This document shows positions 61,493-64,000 of a stretch of DNA of 64,000 bases, in pieces. This DNA is from Nitrosovibrio tenuis (lineage in GTDB: Bacteria; Pseudomonadota; Gammaproteobacteria; Burkholderiales; Nitrosomonadaceae), in assembly GCF_900109785.1 (NCBI RefSeq), contig NZ_FOBH01000002.1:62001-126000 (forward strand), read 5' to 3'. The notes beneath the pieces were generated by a model. It worked only from the letters and a program-made list of their open reading frames with translations. It had not been told where the DNA came from and made no database searches. Every line of letters starts with the position of its first letter. Within the stretch, counting starts at the first letter, position 1. A program made the translations under genes and the position numbers.

Positions 61493-62037
61493 CTGGCGAA
61501 GTTTTGGCGCGATTCCGCAACCGTACGTATATAGGAGGGCGCCATTCCATGCATGGCGGCGCCGGGTGAAAATTCGCGGTGTGCCATCAGGTAATCGTTA
61601 ATTTGCGCGGGAGCTGAGTTGGGAACGGAGGGTGCGGCGGAAACGGAAGCGGTGGTCGTTACGGGTACTGTCGCTGCGGGGGATGGCCTGTTGTCGGCCA
61701 GATTTGCCTGTAATCGATCCGTCGGTTGCGTAGTATGCAGGCTCATCCATCCCGCCACAGCCATCGCCGCTATCGAAGCGGCAGCGGCGAATGCGACGGG
61801 CTTATGCTTTGCAGACGGACGAGGAGCAAGCACGGTTGGTTCCGCGGCCAGTCTCGCACTGACACGCCGGGTAACGTCAACATGTGTTCCCTCCGGCTGC
61901 GCCAGAATGTCGCTGATCAGATGGTAAACCGCCCACTGATCGCGCAACTCATCTGTTTTCTTGAATCGTGCGATGGTGCCCGCCGCATCGTCCGCATCCA
62001 GTTCGCCATCCATCAATGCCGATATTTTTTCTTCCAT
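61489..62037 (-). CDS. rseA: Anti-sigma-E factor RseA/MucA
   Basis: Single-pass inner-membrane anti-sigma factor of 182 residues. N-terminal sigma-binding domain with MEEKISALMDGELDADDA and LRDQWAVYHLISDILAQ; a membrane helix at about 82-101 (VAFAAAASIAAMAVAGW); a periplasmic part rich in Pro/Ser/Thr that ends with the RseB-binding region FSPGAAMHGMAPSYIRTVAE. One base after rpoE. Confidence 0.93.
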   Translation of the reverse strand: MEEKISALMDGELDADDAAGTIARFKKTDELRDQWAVYHLISDILAQPEGTHVDVTRRVSARLAAEPTVLAPRPSAKHKPVAFAAAASIAAMAVAGWMSLHTTQPTDRLQANLADNRPSPAATVPVTTTASVSAAPSVPNSAPAQINDYLMAHREFSPGAAMHGMAPSYIRTVAESRQNFAR

Positions 62038-62038
62038 G

Positions 62039-62644
62039 CTACCACCTCTTATCTTTGCCGGTCCCTAGCAAGGGCCGTAGTTTTTCCGCTATTGCTTCAC
62101 GGGCACGAAATATCCGTGAGCGCACTGTACCAATGGGGCAATTCATGATGGCTGCAATTTCCTCATAGCTCAGCCCCTCGATTTCTCTTAATGTAATTGC
62201 CGTGCGCAATTCCTCAGGCAATTCCTCCAGGGTCTGATTTACCGTTTGAGCGATCTGTTTACTCGTCAGTTCGCTTTCCGGAGTATTCATCTCCCGTAAA
62301 TGGCTGGCCTCCTCGAAGCCCTCGGCATCCTCACTATCGAATCCCGCATTTGTGGTGGTGGGCGCCCGCCGCCCTTGGGCCACAAGAAAATTCTTCGCGG
62401 TGTTGATGCCTATCCTGTACAGCCAGGTATAAAACGCGCTATCACCACGGAAAGACGGCAACGCGCGGTAGGCCTTGATAAAAGCTTCCTGGGTTACATC
62501 TTCAACTTCTGTCGAATCGCGTATAAACTGTGATAGCAATCGTGCGAGCTTGCGCTGATACTTGACCACCAGCAAATCGAACGCATGCTTATCGCCATGT
62601 TGCGCGCGCTCCACCAGTTGCTGATCAATTTCACGGTCACTCAT
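62039..62644 (-). CDS. rpoE: RNA polymerase sigma-E factor (RpoE/AlgU)
   Basis: Extracytoplasmic-function sigma factor of 201 residues, ATG 62644. Region 2 with DVTQEAFIKAYRALPSFRGD and AFYTWLYRIGINTAKNFL; region 4 with LPEELRTAITLREIEGLSYE and IAAIMNCPIGTVRSRIFRAR. It is held by RseA (next gene) and drives envelope stress genes; mucD in the same operon is a usual target. A sigma-E-like promoter lies upstream (62769-62798), so the operon is probably self-activated. Confidence 0.97.
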   Translation of the reverse strand: MSDREIDQQLVERAQHGDKHAFDLLVVKYQRKLARLLSQFIRDSTEVEDVTQEAFIKAYRALPSFRGDSAFYTWLYRIGINTAKNFLVAQGRRAPTTTNAGFDSEDAEGFEEASHLREMNTPESELTSKQIAQTVNQTLEELPEELRTAITLREIEGLSYEEIAAIMNCPIGTVRSRIFRAREAIAEKLRPLLGTGKDKRW

Positions 62645-62768
62645 GCCGCCCAATCCCTGAATTTGTGATTTTTACTTGTAACTGCTGCGTTGAGGCATCA
62701 GCCAAGTATACCCGTTCAGGGGTGCATCGGGGAATCACGCGCACGCTCGCGATCCGTGACCTGAGTGA

Positions 62769-62798
62769 ACAGACAACGCACAGTATAAATTAGTTCAC
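62769..62798 (-). promoter_or_regulatory. Sigma-E-type promoter of the rpoE operon
   Basis: On the minus strand: GTGAACTA (62791-62798), 16 bases, GTCTGT (62769-62774). Consensus is GGAACTT-N15/16-GTCTAA. Both boxes deviate at two positions. It lies about 125 bases before the rpoE start. Confidence 0.45.
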
Positions 62799-62879
62799 TT
62801 GAAAACGTGGTTATTGAACAAAGATGAGATGAGTGGCAGAAATCCATGGTGTTCGTTATAAGCGAATTAACGCGGCGTC

Positions 62880-62893
62880 GGGGCTATAGCCCC
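62880..62893. promoter_or_regulatory. 14-base palindrome GGGGCTATAGCCCC
   Basis: Perfectly symmetric site between rpoE and the Cys-rich protein gene. Could be an operator of a dimeric regulator; not matched to a known one. Confidence 0.35.
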
Positions 62894-63335
62894 AAGCCAG
62901 GCTTCGGCAGGGCGTATGCCAGGGGTTCATTTTTATGGGAAGCGGCTATGTCCAACATTCTGTTCCACGCGCTAGCCGGGCCAAACATGCTTGAAACATG
63001 GATGGGCAACAGACAAAACAGCTGAGGAGAGCCGGGCATGCCCACTGTTGCTCACCGCGCCACCCGCTTCCGTAACCCAGCGCCAGCAGGCTGCTTGATG
63101 GATATGCTGGCGATTGAGGCGCGTACCCAGCTGCGGGGTTCGGGGTGGGCCTGGCTGGCGAATAGGGCAGGCTGACCGCGCCGGCAAAGGGCTGGCAGAG
63201 CCACGACAACCTGGGGCAACGCAATTCCAAGTCATCGGCGTGCCTCCTCAGGGAGAACCGAGGGAGAACCGAGAGGGGGGAGCGGCGGCCTGCCCGGAGT
63301 GTCCTCAAGTGTACATTCAGCTCAGGTGCCGCACT

Positions 63336-63671
63336 CTACATACTACGGCAATTTCTGGCACATTCACGACAGACTTTGGCACAATCTTCCATGCCGTCCA
63401 ACTGATCACAACTTTCCGCACAAGCGTCACAAATTTCAGCGCATACCGCGCAGATCTGTTCGCTGAACTCGGAATTGCTTAGCATGAAATTAAGCGACGT
63501 CTGGCAGATCTCCGCACAATTCATCATGAGGCGGAAATGACCTGGCTCAACATGTTTGCCGCCTGATTCGAGGCACTGGGTCATGGCGGACTGCAAGCAG
63601 ATCCGGTGACACTGATCGCATGCATCGATGCATGCCTCCATGTTTTGAGTGGTGGTAGTAAACATGAACAT
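63336..63671 (-). CDS. Cys-rich four-helix-bundle copper-binding protein (Csp/DUF326)
   Basis: 111 residues from ATG 63671, seven bases after AGGAG; a second ATG two codons in is possible, and the frame is open upstream. Sixteen Cys are spread over four helices, in pairs such as ACIDACDQCHRIC, NCAEICQTS and CAVCAEICDACAESC, ending CRECARNC. This is the pattern of the cytosolic/exported copper-storage proteins Csp, which hold many Cu(I) in the core of a four-helix bundle. No signal peptide, so it is of the cytosolic (Csp3) type. An ammonia oxidiser needs much copper, so a store or buffer would make sense; this role is inference. Confidence 0.9.
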   Translation of the reverse strand: MFMFTTTTQNMEACIDACDQCHRICLQSAMTQCLESGGKHVEPGHFRLMMNCAEICQTSLNFMLSNSEFSEQICAVCAEICDACAESCDQLDGMEDCAKVCRECARNCRSM

Positions 63672-64000
63672 GAGATGTCTCCTTTGTTTCAGGATTAATA
63701 AGGATCCGAAATTTGCCACGGGATCCGAAATTCTCCAGGCAAAAATCAGCACAACAAATAAGGTGCGCTCATATCGCTGCAGATTCTGTACGGCAACAGA
63801 CATAATCTTTTCAGCACTGGTGAATAAATCCCTTATCGAAATCCTTCTCGGACGCTCAGCCACAGCAGTGTTGGGCTAGACGGGAATCAAGCCGGGCCAC
63901 GATATCTCCCCAACCGCAGAGTCAGAGTGTGAGAGGAAATTATCACAACCATGAGCAGGATCCGCGTGGCCTGGCTTTGAAGGCGGAACCCGGCAGTCGC

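Larger units (their letters stand above)
62645..63335. other. 691-base gap upstream of rpoE
   Basis: Holds the sigma-E-like promoter (62769-62798) and a 14-base palindrome GGGGCTATAGCCCC (62880-62893). A minus frame at 62946-63308 is open for 120 codons but is Pro/Ser/Ala-rich with no family features; I take it as chance or an old repeat. Confidence 0.45.

Noticed and set aside
62946-63308. 120-codon minus-strand frame, Pro/Ser/Ala-rich
   Set aside because: No ribosome site or domain; a second overlapping frame is equally open, which points to biased composition or an old repeat.

Overview
The window looks like a chromosomal stretch of a betaproteobacterium, most probably an ammonia oxidiser of the Nitrosospira type. 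This is inferred from gene content and order (guaB-guaA, ratA/smpB, pyrG-eno-ftsB, rpoE-rseAB-mucD, lepA-lepB-rnc-era-recO, pdxJ-acpS-nagZ) plus a full cytochrome c maturation operon, a heme A synthase, and a urease cluster with a urea transporter and an exported carbonic anhydrase. No amo, hao or rRNA gene is present, so the genus is not proven. I see no tRNA, rRNA, CRISPR array, prophage or intact insertion sequence.

Layout. 1-1222: a histidine kinase cut off by the window start. 1392-4674: an orphan sulfate-binding protein, then a stress cluster (BON lipoprotein, CsbD, a Cys-repeat protein, a 49-residue membrane protein). 5049-8256: guaB-guaA. 8355-10884: ratB, ratA, smpB, ctaA. 11347-18755: ccmABCDEFGHI on the minus strand. 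19340-21739: VOC protein, DUF5996 protein, methyltransferase. 22186-26872: tadA, an L,D-transpeptidase, pyrG, eno, ftsB. 26976-32210: metal-transport locus A (decayed permease, ATPase, binding protein, TonB receptor, nikR). 32420-37671: a TAXI binding protein, a broken DUF2945 gene and a NarL/NarX-type two-component pair. 38292-47080: porin, ureDABCEFG, urea transporter and a Tat-exported beta-carbonic anhydrase. 47486-48620: metal-transport locus B (binding-protein fossil plus intact permease). 48886-55759: hsp20, nagZ, acpS, pdxJ, DUF202, a persulfide-dioxygenase-like protein, recO, era, rnc. 55846-62644: lepB, lepA, glutaredoxin-like protein, mucD, rseB, rseA, rpoE. 63336-63671: a Cys-rich four-helix copper protein.

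How the parts fit. Urea would cross the outer membrane (possibly by the porin), pass the inner membrane by the urea channel and be split by urease to ammonia, the energy substrate, and CO2, the carbon source. Carbonic anhydrase would interconvert CO2 and bicarbonate in the periplasm. Urease needs nickel, and the window holds nikR, a TonB receptor and two halves of a metal ABC transporter.

The most striking observation is that these two halves are complementary relics of one duplicated operon. Locus A keeps the binding protein and ATPase but has a ruined permease. Locus B, about 20 kb away and next to the urease genes, keeps an intact permease but has lost the ATPase and most of the binding protein through deletions whose joints can still be read. 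Just before locus B lies an inverted repeat close to the Escherichia coli NikR operator. Together the two loci could make one complete, possibly nickel-importing, transporter.
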